Below are positions 34,699 through 44,255 of a stretch of 64,000 nt of DNA, piece after piece (the stretch's first letter is position 1; each line of letters opens with the position of its first letter). The DNA is from Arcobacteraceae bacterium. Its GTDB lineage: Bacteria > Campylobacterota > Campylobacteria > Campylobacterales > Arcobacteraceae. Where the stretch lies: assembly GCA_028687375.1 (NCBI GenBank), contig JAQUAG010000012.1:1-64000 (forward strand), read 5' to 3'. A program made the position numbers and the translations under genes. The notes below the pieces were generated by a model. It worked only from the letters and a program-made list of their open reading frames with translations. It was not told the DNA's origin and made no database searches.

Positions 34699-35813
34699 TA
34701 AATATCCCTATAAAGTTCAAAATGTTTTTGAACCACTTTATTTATATCAAATTCTTTTATAGCTAGCTCTCGACCAGCTTTCCCCATACAATTTCTAAGA
34801 TTATGATTGAGAATCAAACCTTCTATCTGTAAAGCTAAATCTTTACTATTTTTAACTTCACAAAGAACCCCTGTAATATTTGGTTCAATTGCATCTCGAC
34901 ACCCAGGTACATCTGTGGTCACAACAGCTCGTCCGCAAGCTGCAGCTTCAATTAAAACTTTTGGAAGCCCCTCTCTATATGATGGAAGAACTACTATGTT
35001 AGCATTTGCAAATATAGTGGCTATTTTATTACTAAAACCATTGACTTTTATAAAGCTATAATTTTTGATTTTTTCTAAATCTTTACTCGTTAGACTGGCA
35101 GGATTATCTATATCAATATCTCCATAAAGTTCAAATTCTACTTGAAAACCTTTATCTCTAAGTATTTTGGAAGCTTCAATGTATTCAAAAACACCTTTGT
35201 CTTTTAAAAGTCTTGATGCCATTACTACAACTAATTTTGTATTGTCTTCTTCAAGATAACCATATTGAGTCAAATCCACCCCAGCACCCCTTATGATATG
35301 AATCTGTGCATTTTCTACAGCATTCAAGCTATCAATAAGAGTATTGTCAAAAATATTTTCAGTAATCACTACGGTATTCTTCCCAAAAATAGCTAATCTG
35401 TACAAAAATTTAACAAAAAATTTAATAATTGTCCCTTGAAAACCTTTTTTAATAAACAGATAACCAAGTCCAGTGATATAAAAAACTTTTTTTGGAATCA
35501 AAAAAAATCTAGAGATTATCCCACCATATAACACTGGTTTAATCGTTAGAAACTCTACAATTTCTGGAGCAACTAATTTTAATACTTGGTGTATTTGATA
35601 AATAGTTTTTAACTCTTTTCTTATAGTAGTTCCACTTCTAGAAATTGCTAATGGATGAACAATAAAACCAAGACTTTCTAAATATTCTTTTTTGTTAGTT
35701 ATTCCACAAGATATATGAACCTCAAGACCTCTATATTTTGCTTCATTGGCAATTGGTAAAAAATGGGAAATAAAAAACCAATCTACATTTATGATATATA
35801 ATATTTTTTTCAA
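34698..35813 (-). CDS. GT4-family glycosyltransferase
   Basis: The 371-residue protein is a GT-B enzyme. The N-terminal half starts ILYIINVDWFFISHFLPIANEA and has FLTIKPVLYGGI. The C-terminal donor domain includes VVMASRLLKDKGVFEYIEA and ANIVVLPSYREGLPKVLIEAAACGR, the E-x7-E motif of GT4. This N-terminal type is common among N-acetylgalactosaminyl/fucosaminyl transferases such as PglA and WbpH. It probably adds the second residue to the lipid-linked sugar. Four-base overlap with the preceding gene. Confidence 0.88.
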   Translation of the reverse strand: MKKILYIINVDWFFISHFLPIANEAKYRGLEVHISCGITNKKEYLESLGFIVHPLAISRSGTTIRKELKTIYQIHQVLKLVAPEIVEFLTIKPVLYGGIISRFFLIPKKVFYITGLGYLFIKKGFQGTIIKFFVKFLYRLAIFGKNTVVITENIFDNTLIDSLNAVENAQIHIIRGAGVDLTQYGYLEEDNTKLVVVMASRLLKDKGVFEYIEASKILRDKGFQVEFELYGDIDIDNPASLTSKDLEKIKNYSFIKVNGFSNKIATIFANANIVVLPSYREGLPKVLIEAAACGRAVVTTDVPGCRDAIEPNITGVLCEVKNSKDLALQIEGLILNHNLRNCMGKAGRELAIKEFDINKVVQKHFELYRDI

Positions 35814-36967
35814 TTACTCATCCCCAAAATATTTTCAAACTCATTTAATATTTTATTTTGTCTAAAGTTCTCTACTCTTTCTTTAATTTTTTTTGTGTAA
35901 TTTTCTCGTAACTCATCATCATTTATCATTAATAAAATAGCCTCTTCTAATTGTTTTTTCTGCTCAATTGGGGTCAATATTCCATATTCTGTTACTTCTA
36001 TCGTATTTTTTAATTGAAATTCTACATCACTAAGTGGTGATAATATTTCCCTTGGTCCACTTAAACAATCTGTACTAATAACACGACATCCACATATCAT
36101 AGCTTCAATCAAAACATTTGGAAAACCTTCACTGTTAGAAGTTAAAACAAATATTCCACATTTGGATAGATATTTGTATGGATTATTATCAAACCCTAAA
36201 AAAACAACTCTGTCACTGATATTTAATGTACTTGCTAAACTTTTTAAATAAAATTCTTCTTCACCTTTGCCAAGAATATAAAGTTTAAATTCTTCATCTT
36301 TTAATTTGGAAAATGATTCAAGCAAAAGTGAATAGTTTTTCCTTTTTTGTAAGCTTCCCACCGCAATAATGCTTTTTTCTTTATCAATCTGGATTTCAAT
36401 TGCTTCGTTAGAGAGCTTCTCTATCTTGTCTATATCATAAGGATTGTAAATAACTTTTTGCTCCACTTTAATTTCAAAGTTATATTTCAAATCATTTACA
36501 ATAGCCTTTGAGACAGAGATTATTAAATCAGCTTTATTATATAAATATTTTATAAGAAACTTACTTATTTTTGATGTAATTGAATCATCATAATATAAGG
36601 AACTAGAAGCAATTCTTTCACTAATAATCGCCTTATGATAACCAAATCTTTTAGCAAGTACATTTACATAGTTTGCTCTATGTAAAAAACTTATCACTTT
36701 GCTAAAGTTGTATTTTTTGATAATTTTACCTAATTTATAAGCGATAATCGGAAGTCTTATTAATTTAATTAGTCCGTGCTGATTTGATTTTTCATCCAAA
36801 AATATTATTTTTATACGACTATCTAATTCATAACTTATCTTACTTTCCATCAGTATTAGATAACATTCATACTTATCTATATAACTATTAAGAAGTGTAC
36901 TTACAACCCTTTCAGCCCCACCACCATCTAGTGAATTAATTAAAATAACTATTCGCTTATTTCTCAT
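35810..36967 (-). CDS. GT4-family glycosyltransferase
   Basis: The 385-residue GT-B enzyme starts RIVILINSLDGGGAERVVSTLL, an opening typical of GT4 LPS transferases, with IIAVGSLQKRKNYSLLLESF and CGIFVLTSNSEGFPNVLIEAMICGC in the donor domain. The linked sugar is unknown. Its start overlaps the upstream acyltransferase by 11 bases. Confidence 0.88.
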   Translation of the reverse strand: MRNKRIVILINSLDGGGAERVVSTLLNSYIDKYECYLILMESKISYELDSRIKIIFLDEKSNQHGLIKLIRLPIIAYKLGKIIKKYNFSKVISFLHRANYVNVLAKRFGYHKAIISERIASSSLYYDDSITSKISKFLIKYLYNKADLIISVSKAIVNDLKYNFEIKVEQKVIYNPYDIDKIEKLSNEAIEIQIDKEKSIIAVGSLQKRKNYSLLLESFSKLKDEEFKLYILGKGEEEFYLKSLASTLNISDRVVFLGFDNNPYKYLSKCGIFVLTSNSEGFPNVLIEAMICGCRVISTDCLSGPREILSPLSDVEFQLKNTIEVTEYGILTPIEQKKQLEEAILLMINDDELRENYTKKIKERVENFRQNKILNEFENILGMSN

Positions 36968-38003
36968 ATTTTAACCTAATTAGATATTTTCCAAAATGAA
37001 TAAAACTTGTTTCTATATATTTAAAAGATACTATTGATAGACCTACTGTTAACAATAATATTAATGTTACGGCCATGTAACTATTTAAATCAAATAGCCC
37101 ATTTATTTCAAAAATTTGTATCACTCCGTAATGGATTAGGTAAAATGAGAAACTAATTTTTCCTAAAAATAAAAAAAATCTACTATAGTTTAATTGATGT
37201 TGTGATAAATATAGTAAGATAATCGTAAAAAATAGTACAGATAGATAGACAGACAAAGTTGTGCTTGAAATAAATATCGGATGCAGTATCAAAAGAATAC
37301 TTGATATGTATAATAGATATTTTTTTATAATTATTTTTTTTCTCATTATAAAGATAATTCCACCAACAAAAAATATAAACATTTGGATTAATGGTGATAA
37401 AAATAGATAAGTTTTAAAAATTAAATCACTTGCAAAAAAAATATTTGAGATAAGAAATGTGCTAAAACTAATAGATAATAGAATAAAAATATATTTTAAA
37501 ATAGTATTCCTAATGCTAAAAAATAACCCCAATATGGCAAATAAAATATAAAAAAGAAATTCATCAAATATAGACCAAGCAGGGGCAATAATTGAACTCA
37601 TTGTATCAGGATGAAATCCAAATAACAAACTATAATGAGCAAATATATGATACCAATCAGGTAAATTTGAATTAAAGTTCATACTAAGTCCAAAAGTAAA
37701 ATAATATATGGGAATCAAAATGTATAGTAAAGGCATAATTCTAAAAAATCTTTTTATGGCATATTTCGTTAAATCTTCTTTTGTATTTAACTTATCTAAA
37801 TAAATCATAAAAATTGTATAGCCAGATACAATATAAAATAATTGTACACCACGAGAAAATAAATTTCCAAATTGATGTATAAAATTGATATCAATCAAAT
37901 GATGGGTGTGACTTATAAAAACCAAAAAAATTGCCATGCCTCTTAAAAAGTCAAGAAACTCTACTCTATCGTGTTCAATATTTTTCATATCTATTTTATT
38001 CAT
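36957..38003 (-). CDS. Membrane acyltransferase, family 3 (OafA-like)
   Basis: The start is ATG at 38003, with AAAGG upstream and an overlap of 8 bases with the preceding glycosyltransferase; a longer reading from 38063 has no such site. The roughly 348-residue protein has about ten transmembrane helices. It opens with VEFLDFLRGMAIFLVFISHTHHL, where R and H correspond to the family's R/H pair, then RFFRIMPLLYILI. Such enzymes transfer acetyl or other acyl groups to sugars. The target here is likely a cluster glycan. Confidence 0.88.
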   Translation of the reverse strand: MNKIDMKNIEHDRVEFLDFLRGMAIFLVFISHTHHLIDINFIHQFGNLFSRGVQLFYIVSGYTIFMIYLDKLNTKEDLTKYAIKRFFRIMPLLYILIPIYYFTFGLSMNFNSNLPDWYHIFAHYSLLFGFHPDTMSSIIAPAWSIFDEFLFYILFAILGLFFSIRNTILKYIFILLSISFSTFLISNIFFASDLIFKTYLFLSPLIQMFIFFVGGIIFIMRKKIIIKKYLLYISSILLILHPIFISSTTLSVYLSVLFFTIILLYLSQHQLNYSRFFLFLGKISFSFYLIHYGVIQIFEINGLFDLNSYMAVTLILLLTVGLSIVSFKYIETSFIHFGKYLIRLKYEK

Positions 38004-39153
38004 CCAAAACCTTTTTAATAATGGTTTCATAAGCTTTAAAATTATCATCATAGTTGCACACATTTAAGAGATGTTCTCTTGCAACTTTTCCTATTTTATT
38101 TTCATTATTATTTTCAATAATAAAATTAATCTTACTAGCTAGGCTATTGAAATCTCCAGCTTCTGCTAATCCACCAGTTACTCCATCAATTATAAGATCA
38201 AATCCACTTCCTACAGCAGTTGTTGTAACAACTGGAATTTCCAAAGCCATAGCTTCATTGACAGTAAATCCCCAACTTTCCATTTGCACACTCACATCTA
38301 ATTGAAATTTTGTAGGTAAAACAAAAATATCACTATTTTTAAAATAATATGGAGCTTCATTTGATAAACAACTTCCTATGAAATGTATTCTTTTTTCTAA
38401 ATTTAATTTATAAACTAAACTTTCACACTCTTTTTTAAATTCTCCATCACCTACTATGATTAAATCATATTTTTCATCAATCTCTTGCATCGCTTTTATT
38501 AAAATATCTAGACCTTTATATTTTATGATTCTTCCAAGATAAAGCAATCTCTTTTTTGAGCTATTTTTGTCTAATTTATCTTTAATCATTTGGTTGAGAA
38601 ATGCATCTTTGAGATACATTTTTGTATCAATTGTAGTATTATATGCTATTTCAATTTTTTCACTATCAAATCCAAATTCTTCTATATAAAAATATTTGGC
38701 ACGACTACCAGCAGTTACAACACCATCTAAGCAATATCGGGATAAAAATTTTACATATGGATAAATTTTTTTATATTTATTGACCTCAATTGGGTATCGC
38801 CACAACTCATCAAAAAGTATAATTTTTTTGCCCATAAGCTTTAAAATTGGCGCTAAAAGTAGATATGGTGTGCTTGTAATGTTTGAAAATATATATACTT
38901 TATAATCTAAAAAAGGTAATTTTAGTAACCCCCAAGAAAAATTATCAATTGGTAGTTTGTGAAGTTCTTTTCCCTGTGTATATTGAATTGGTGTTACTTG
39001 TAGAATTCTTTCTATCTCTTCACTTACATGACTTTTCTTTTTTGAAATACCACTCCAAAAAAAATCTATATTTAAGTTTTTTGATAGTTTTTCAAATATC
39101 GTAACTCGATAAGTTCTTATTGCAGGATGGATATAGATTATTTTAATTTTCAT
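37996..39153 (-). CDS. GT4-family glycosyltransferase
   Basis: The 385-residue GT-B enzyme begins IKIIYIHPAIRTYRVTIFEKLS and has LLYLGRIIKYKGLDILIKAM and SDIFVLPTKFQLDVSVQMESWGFTVNEAMA in the donor domain, close to E-x7-E. The opening resembles transferases that use the pattern of reading other glycans in LPS clusters. Specificity is unknown. It overlaps the acetyltransferase gene by 11 bases. Confidence 0.85.
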   Translation of the reverse strand: MKIKIIYIHPAIRTYRVTIFEKLSKNLNIDFFWSGISKKKSHVSEEIERILQVTPIQYTQGKELHKLPIDNFSWGLLKLPFLDYKVYIFSNITSTPYLLLAPILKLMGKKIILFDELWRYPIEVNKYKKIYPYVKFLSRYCLDGVVTAGSRAKYFYIEEFGFDSEKIEIAYNTTIDTKMYLKDAFLNQMIKDKLDKNSSKKRLLYLGRIIKYKGLDILIKAMQEIDEKYDLIIVGDGEFKKECESLVYKLNLEKRIHFIGSCLSNEAPYYFKNSDIFVLPTKFQLDVSVQMESWGFTVNEAMALEIPVVTTTAVGSGFDLIIDGVTGGLAEAGDFNSLASKINFIIENNNENKIGKVAREHLLNVCNYDDNFKAYETIIKKVLDE

Positions 39154-39586
39154 TATTTATAACTCTATTATTGGCTGAAATTACCGTTACATTATCTTGA
39201 ATATTTTTTGCAACCACTGTTCCTCCACCAATATTTACATTTTTACCTATAGTTATATCTCCAAAGATAGAACTATTAGCACCAATAAAAACACTTTCTT
39301 TAATATGTGGCGCTTTTTCTGTTTTTGGCAAACCAGCACCAATAGTTACATGATGAAAAATAGTACAATTTTTTTCAATAACACTATTCCCAGATATAAA
39401 AATACCATAAAAAGAATGTGGGAATTTACAAGAAAAATCGATATTTGCTTTATAGGGAATGTAAGCTCCATAAATAATTTTTAATAATATTTCATACGGT
39501 TTGTTTACTAATTTTAATAATATTTTAGAAATTAGATCATCTTTTAAATATAATTTTCTAAGTAGCTTATAATAATGAAACATCAT
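39143..39586 (-). CDS. Hexapeptide-repeat acetyltransferase (serine O-acetyltransferase-like)
   Basis: The 147-residue protein is a left-handed beta-helix of about five turns. Motifs are IEKNCTIFHHVTIGAGLP, ESVFIGANSSIFGDITIGKNVNIGGGTVVAKNI. The His-His pair in the helix matches the active histidine of serine O-acetyltransferases. In this context it should acetylate a sugar or amino acid substituent rather than make cysteine precursor. It overlaps its neighbours on both sides (4 and 11 bases). Confidence 0.82.
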   Translation of the reverse strand: MMFHYYKLLRKLYLKDDLISKILLKLVNKPYEILLKIIYGAYIPYKANIDFSCKFPHSFYGIFISGNSVIEKNCTIFHHVTIGAGLPKTEKAPHIKESVFIGANSSIFGDITIGKNVNIGGGTVVAKNIQDNVTVISANNRVINNEN

Positions 39587-40815
39587 TTGTTTAACTCACA
39601 AATTGTATATAAAAATTTACCAGATTTTAAAGGCTTAATCTCATCAACAAAACTAAATCTTACCTCACAATCTTCTCCCATAACTTTTTTTATACCATCT
39701 TCAATATTTGTTAAATCATCTTTTAATTCATCATAGTTTTTTATGATTTTAATTTCTATTAAATTATATTCTTTTTGAATAATTTGAAATTTTTTAATCC
39801 AACTGTTTTTTTTGTTAAATACAACGCCAATGATATGAATAAAATATTCAGATGGAACAATTTTATTTTTTATCGTTTTAAATGTTTCCATACCCCTACC
39901 ACTTACTTTTTCTAAAATCGGAAACTTGTATTTTGTTCTATTTAATATTCCTCTATCCCCAATTTTATATCTTATTAAAGGCATAGCATAGTTAGTTAGC
40001 GAAGTTACAACAATTTCACCTTCTTTCCCATCTTCACATGCGGAGCCATTTTCATCAATAATTTCAATAAAAATATCATTTGTAATAACTAACCCATAAA
40101 TATTAGGCTCTTCACAAGCCATATTTCCAACTTCCCTGCTTCCGTATCGATTATATACTTTTGTATTAAAGTTTTTTTCGATTGATTGACGCATAAATGG
40201 ATAAAGTGTTCCAGCACTTGTAATAATAGCTCCAATGTGTTTAACTTTTAAATTATTTTCTTCGATAAATTTTGCTAACTCATAGATGGCTTGAGCATAG
40301 GCAACAATTAATTTAGGTTTTTTACTATTTATCTCTTCTACAAATTTAAACATATTCTCTTGTGTCATATTGAAACTATTTAAAAAAGTAATATTTTTTA
40401 CTTTATTTATAATTTTATTTTTTAATGATTTACTATTATGCAGTATTTCCCTTTCATCACCCCAAAGTTTTATAAAATTATCTCCAAAGGTATAGCCTAA
40501 TTTTTGTTTTTCCTCATATGTAGTGTATCTACTTGCTAGAAGATACTCCTGATCTTGGATAAACTTTACAGGCTCTCCAGTCGAACCACCTGAGGTATTT
40601 ATCCACCAATTTCTATTTGATAAATCAGAGGACTTTAAATTTTCAAAATTCTCTCTTATTATCTCTTTTGTTAAAATAGGAAAACTACTTAAGTCGTTTG
40701 AATTAAAATCACTATAGTATTTTGTATTTTTTACTGCATGCTTTAGTATCGCATTTAAGGTATACTCTTGTCGAGGTTTTTTATAAAATATTTTTTCTAT
40801 AATTTTTCTAATCAT
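39583..40815 (-). CDS. CapK/phenylacetate-CoA ligase-like adenylate-forming protein
   Basis: The 410-residue protein has the adenylation motif INTSGGSTGEPVKF, then SAGTLYP and YGSREVGNMACE, and a C-terminal domain ending in LKSGKF. It is typical of CapK-like proteins in capsule/LPS clusters and related to phenylacetate-CoA ligase. It should activate a carboxylic acid as an acyl-adenylate. The substrate is unknown; neighbours (asparagine synthase-like, acetyltransferase) suggest an amino-acid or acyl decoration. Confidence 0.82.
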   Translation of the reverse strand: MIRKIIEKIFYKKPRQEYTLNAILKHAVKNTKYYSDFNSNDLSSFPILTKEIIRENFENLKSSDLSNRNWWINTSGGSTGEPVKFIQDQEYLLASRYTTYEEKQKLGYTFGDNFIKLWGDEREILHNSKSLKNKIINKVKNITFLNSFNMTQENMFKFVEEINSKKPKLIVAYAQAIYELAKFIEENNLKVKHIGAIITSAGTLYPFMRQSIEKNFNTKVYNRYGSREVGNMACEEPNIYGLVITNDIFIEIIDENGSACEDGKEGEIVVTSLTNYAMPLIRYKIGDRGILNRTKYKFPILEKVSGRGMETFKTIKNKIVPSEYFIHIIGVVFNKKNSWIKKFQIIQKEYNLIEIKIIKNYDELKDDLTNIEDGIKKVMGEDCEVRFSFVDEIKPLKSGKFLYTICELNK

Positions 40816-42446
40816 TTTTGAATCCCATACCCAAAACCCTTTTTCTTAGCATAAAGAATATCATTGGGGAGTAATTTTTCAAAAGCTTGTTTTAAAATAA
40901 GCTTATTGTTAGCTCTTCCTTCTTTTTTTGAAATCTTTCTATGTGCATCAATTTGAAAAGCTAGTTCAATTACACGATAATCCAGAAATGGTGCTCTAGC
41001 TTCAATACCAAACATCATAGGCGGTAAATCAGTACTTATAGTAATTGAATGAGCATTTTCACTCATAAGACCTATCCAATTTGAACTATCAATATAGTTG
41101 TTTGTTTTTATTTTTTCTCCCCAAAAATCTATCAAAGTACTATAGTCAAAATTATTCAGAGTTTTTTCTTTTGCTTCTTTGCTATATAAATATCCCTTTC
41201 GTTTTCTATTTTCTAATTGAGCTAGTTCAAACATAAGTTTTAAATCACTTCTAAAACTAAACATTTTTTCAAAAGTTTTTAAAAAAACATTAGGCAAAAA
41301 TTCTATCATTTTAACTATATCAGAAAAAAGAAGTTGCTTATTTGCTCCATCATATCCATAAAATATCTCATCTGCTCCAATTCCACTCATAACTACTTTA
41401 ATGTTTTCTTTGGAAATTTGTTCATAGAGTCTAGCTGCATGTGTAAGTGGTAAAAGCCTCACTTCTTCACCATAAATAGCTATCATTTGCTTGTAAAGTT
41501 CCTCTTGTATATCTTTGTCATATTCAAATATCTTCAAAGGTACATTAAAAAGTTCAGCAACCTTTTTAGCTCTTTCTAGCTCCTCCTCATCAGCTTTCAA
41601 AGTGAAGGCTTTTGGATTTAATCCATGTTTTACCATAAGCCCTGTGATAATAGAACTATCAACTCCTCCGCTTAAAAGTGTGGCAATTTCTACATCTGCT
41701 CTTTCTCTTATCTTTACAGCATCTTCTATAATACTATAAACATCATCTTCTGTGATAGTCTTATTATATTCCATATTTGGTGTCCAATAACACCACTTTT
41801 TAATAATTTTTTTATCTTTTACAATTATAGCGTGAGCGGGTTCAAGCCGTTTAATATCCTTGTATTTTGTATATGGTTCAGGGATGTGTCTCATATTTCT
41901 AAGATAACTATATGCTATACCTATTTCATCTTCTTCAGCACTAAAAATACCAATACTAAAAAGTGCTGCTAATTCAGAAGCAAAATAAAATCCACTTGTA
42001 TGCTCACTGTATAAAAAAGGTTTTTTACCAATTCTATCTCTAGCACAAAAGAGTAACTTTTCTTTCTTATCATAGATTGCAAAAGCAAACATCCCATTAA
42101 ATTTTTCTATGCATTTTTCACCGTATTGAATATAACTAGCAAGTAGTACTTCTGTGTCACTATTTGTTTTAAATGGATAGTTTAATTCATTTTTTAGTTC
42201 TAGATAATTGTATATCTCTCCATTAAAGACAATACTATATCTTCCGCAATATGATATAAATGGCTGATTTGCATTTTGACTTAAGTCAATAATTGCCAAT
42301 CGATTATGACCCAAAGTGATATTATCAATTGTTTTTTGTGAGCTATTATCAGGACCTCTGTGATATTGTTTTTGAAGTATCTTATCTACATATTCCTCTT
42401 GCATTTCAATACTATTTTTTGACCAAATTCCAACAATTCCACACAT
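40812..42446 (-). CDS. asnB: Asparagine synthase-type glutamine amidotransferase
   Basis: The 544-residue protein starts MCGIVGIW, with Cys2 as the glutaminase nucleophile, RGPDNS, FNGEIYNYLEL and the ATP loop SGGVDSS (249-255). In polysaccharide clusters such enzymes often amidate a uronic acid or other carboxylate rather than make free asparagine; here CapK and the acyltransferases support this. It is somewhat shorter than the common 600-650-residue members. Four-base overlap with the downstream gene. Confidence 0.85.
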   Translation of the reverse strand: MCGIVGIWSKNSIEMQEEYVDKILQKQYHRGPDNSSQKTIDNITLGHNRLAIIDLSQNANQPFISYCGRYSIVFNGEIYNYLELKNELNYPFKTNSDTEVLLASYIQYGEKCIEKFNGMFAFAIYDKKEKLLFCARDRIGKKPFLYSEHTSGFYFASELAALFSIGIFSAEEDEIGIAYSYLRNMRHIPEPYTKYKDIKRLEPAHAIIVKDKKIIKKWCYWTPNMEYNKTITEDDVYSIIEDAVKIRERADVEIATLLSGGVDSSIITGLMVKHGLNPKAFTLKADEEELERAKKVAELFNVPLKIFEYDKDIQEELYKQMIAIYGEEVRLLPLTHAARLYEQISKENIKVVMSGIGADEIFYGYDGANKQLLFSDIVKMIEFLPNVFLKTFEKMFSFRSDLKLMFELAQLENRKRKGYLYSKEAKEKTLNNFDYSTLIDFWGEKIKTNNYIDSSNWIGLMSENAHSITISTDLPPMMFGIEARAPFLDYRVIELAFQIDAHRKISKKEGRANNKLILKQAFEKLLPNDILYAKKKGFGYGIQK

Positions 42447-42447
42447 T

Positions 42448-43314
42448 TTATTTTTTACCTACTACATACCATAAAGATGGATACATTTTTGTAAATTTGA
42501 AAACTTTTATCATTGGTTGATTTAAATTAAATCTGTTTAAAAGTTTTAAAAATCCACCTATAAATTGAAATCTTCCGCTTAGATTTTCAGAGTTCTTAAT
42601 AATCATAGGTATCTTGTAGTCTTCATAAGCATTTTTAAAATTTAGCTGGAGATTTTGAAATATTTTTTCAAACATTTTAGGAGTTGTAAAATTTAAATGA
42701 TTAACAAAGTTTGGATCTTTTCTAAATAGTTTTGCTATATATTTTACAAACTTTTTTGTAGATACAAATGGTAACATGGGTATTTTCAAATGAACTTCCA
42801 AAGGAAAAATATAATTCGGAGTTTCAATAAAAATATATCCATCATCTTTTAAGATCCTTTTTAATTCTCTCATGGCTAATTCTAGATTTTCTTTATTTTC
42901 AAGATGTTCACCCACATCTTTCATAATAATAAAGTCAAATTTTTTATCAGGAAATGGAAGTTCAAAAATAGAACCAATATCTACAAAAACATCATCATTG
43001 CTTATATTATTTATTGTTTTATATTCTTTTGCCATCTCTACAGCCGTATTATCAATATCTATTCCAGCTATAAAATCAAATTTTGTTGAATAATATAAAG
43101 AATATAATAGTCCTCCCATTGAACATCCAACGTCTAAGATATTACCTTTTAGTTCAATATCATAAAAGTTAAATACTTTATCTAGTTCACTTAAAATATA
43201 ATTTTGATTTGCAAAAAGGGATAAAACATCTTTTTCTATATTTGAGCCATCTTTATAGTGTCCTTTATTTGACTCTTGAAGCCATTTTTCATATAAATTA
43301 TTCAGCTGTTGCAT
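42448..43314 (-). CDS. SAM-dependent methyltransferase
   Basis: The 288-residue class I methyltransferase has the SAM loop ILDVGCSMGGLL, an acidic IAGIDIDNTA, and FDFIIMKDVGEHLENKENLELAMRELKRILKDDG. It sits in the polysaccharide cluster, so a sugar or lipid-carrier O-methylation is plausible. Its start overlaps the acyltransferase upstream by 17 bases. Confidence 0.85.
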   Translation of the reverse strand: MQQLNNLYEKWLQESNKGHYKDGSNIEKDVLSLFANQNYILSELDKVFNFYDIELKGNILDVGCSMGGLLYSLYYSTKFDFIAGIDIDNTAVEMAKEYKTINNISNDDVFVDIGSIFELPFPDKKFDFIIMKDVGEHLENKENLELAMRELKRILKDDGYIFIETPNYIFPLEVHLKIPMLPFVSTKKFVKYIAKLFRKDPNFVNHLNFTTPKMFEKIFQNLQLNFKNAYEDYKIPMIIKNSENLSGRFQFIGGFLKLLNRFNLNQPMIKVFKFTKMYPSLWYVVGKK

Positions 43315-44245
43315 TATTGTATTTTCCTTTTATATAGTTCATTATTGGTATCTCTAAGTATTTATAATTCAAGATTCCTATTATTATACAAGAGATAAGC
43401 AAGATAAATGTATTAAAATTTTTATCATAATAATCATGTATTCCGTGTATAACAATATAATGTGTGAGATAAATAGAGTAAGAAGCATTACCTAGTAATA
43501 GTAAAAATTTACTATTAAATATTTTATTTCTACTTTCTAACATTAATCCACAAAGTACTATCAAAAAAGATGGTATTAGATTATTAACCATATAGTGATT
43601 CACATCGTTATAATAATAATCAAATCCTAAATATCTTCCCAAAAATAAAAAGATAATTGAAATGGTAAATAACAATATCAATAAAAAGTCAATAGTATAG
43701 TGTTTAGAGATCTTCTCTTTTTGATTATATAACTCATATACAATCATTCCAAAAATAAAAAACCAAAAGTAATTTCCATATTCATAATTTTTCGAAACCA
43801 AAATATAATTTAAAATAGAGTCACCAATCGAAAGAGAAAGAGATAAAAAGATAAGTTTATAAATCATTTTTTTAAAAAATAAAATGCTAATTGAAACTAA
43901 TGTATAAAAAATGAATTCATATGTTAATGTAAATCCAACAGGTAGTACCGATCCTAATGCTGTAAAAGTCAAGCTTTGCAGTAACCTTTGGAAAGTTGGA
44001 TCATATCCTAATCCTAAAGCAAGAGTCAAAATAGTAAGTAGATAATACAAAGGGGCAACTCTTAAAAATCTTGCTTTAAAAAACTCAAGAGGTGTTCTGT
44101 GTTTTTTATTCATAATATCAATCATAATAAAGCCACTTATTACAAAGAAAATTGCTACTCCTTGTTGTCCGGTTGTTTGATATAAATGAAAATATACCAC
44201 AGCAAAAGCAGAAATACCTCTTAAATACTGAATGCTTAAATACAT
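43298..44245 (-). CDS. Membrane acyltransferase, family 3 (second copy)
   Basis: The 315-residue protein has about nine transmembrane helices and the N-terminal YLSIQYLRGISAFAVVYFHLYQ, where R and H match the OafA-type pair, then FFKARFLRVAPLYYLL. It differs clearly from the other acyltransferase of the cluster, so it is not a recent duplicate. It likely O-acylates a cluster sugar. Confidence 0.88.
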   Translation of the reverse strand: MYLSIQYLRGISAFAVVYFHLYQTTGQQGVAIFFVISGFIMIDIMNKKHRTPLEFFKARFLRVAPLYYLLTILTLALGLGYDPTFQRLLQSLTFTALGSVLPVGFTLTYEFIFYTLVSISILFFKKMIYKLIFLSLSLSIGDSILNYILVSKNYEYGNYFWFFIFGMIVYELYNQKEKISKHYTIDFLLILLFTISIIFLFLGRYLGFDYYYNDVNHYMVNNLIPSFLIVLCGLMLESRNKIFNSKFLLLLGNASYSIYLTHYIVIHGIHDYYDKNFNTFILLISCIIIGILNYKYLEIPIMNYIKGKYNNATAE

Positions 44246-44255
44246 CGTATCCCTT

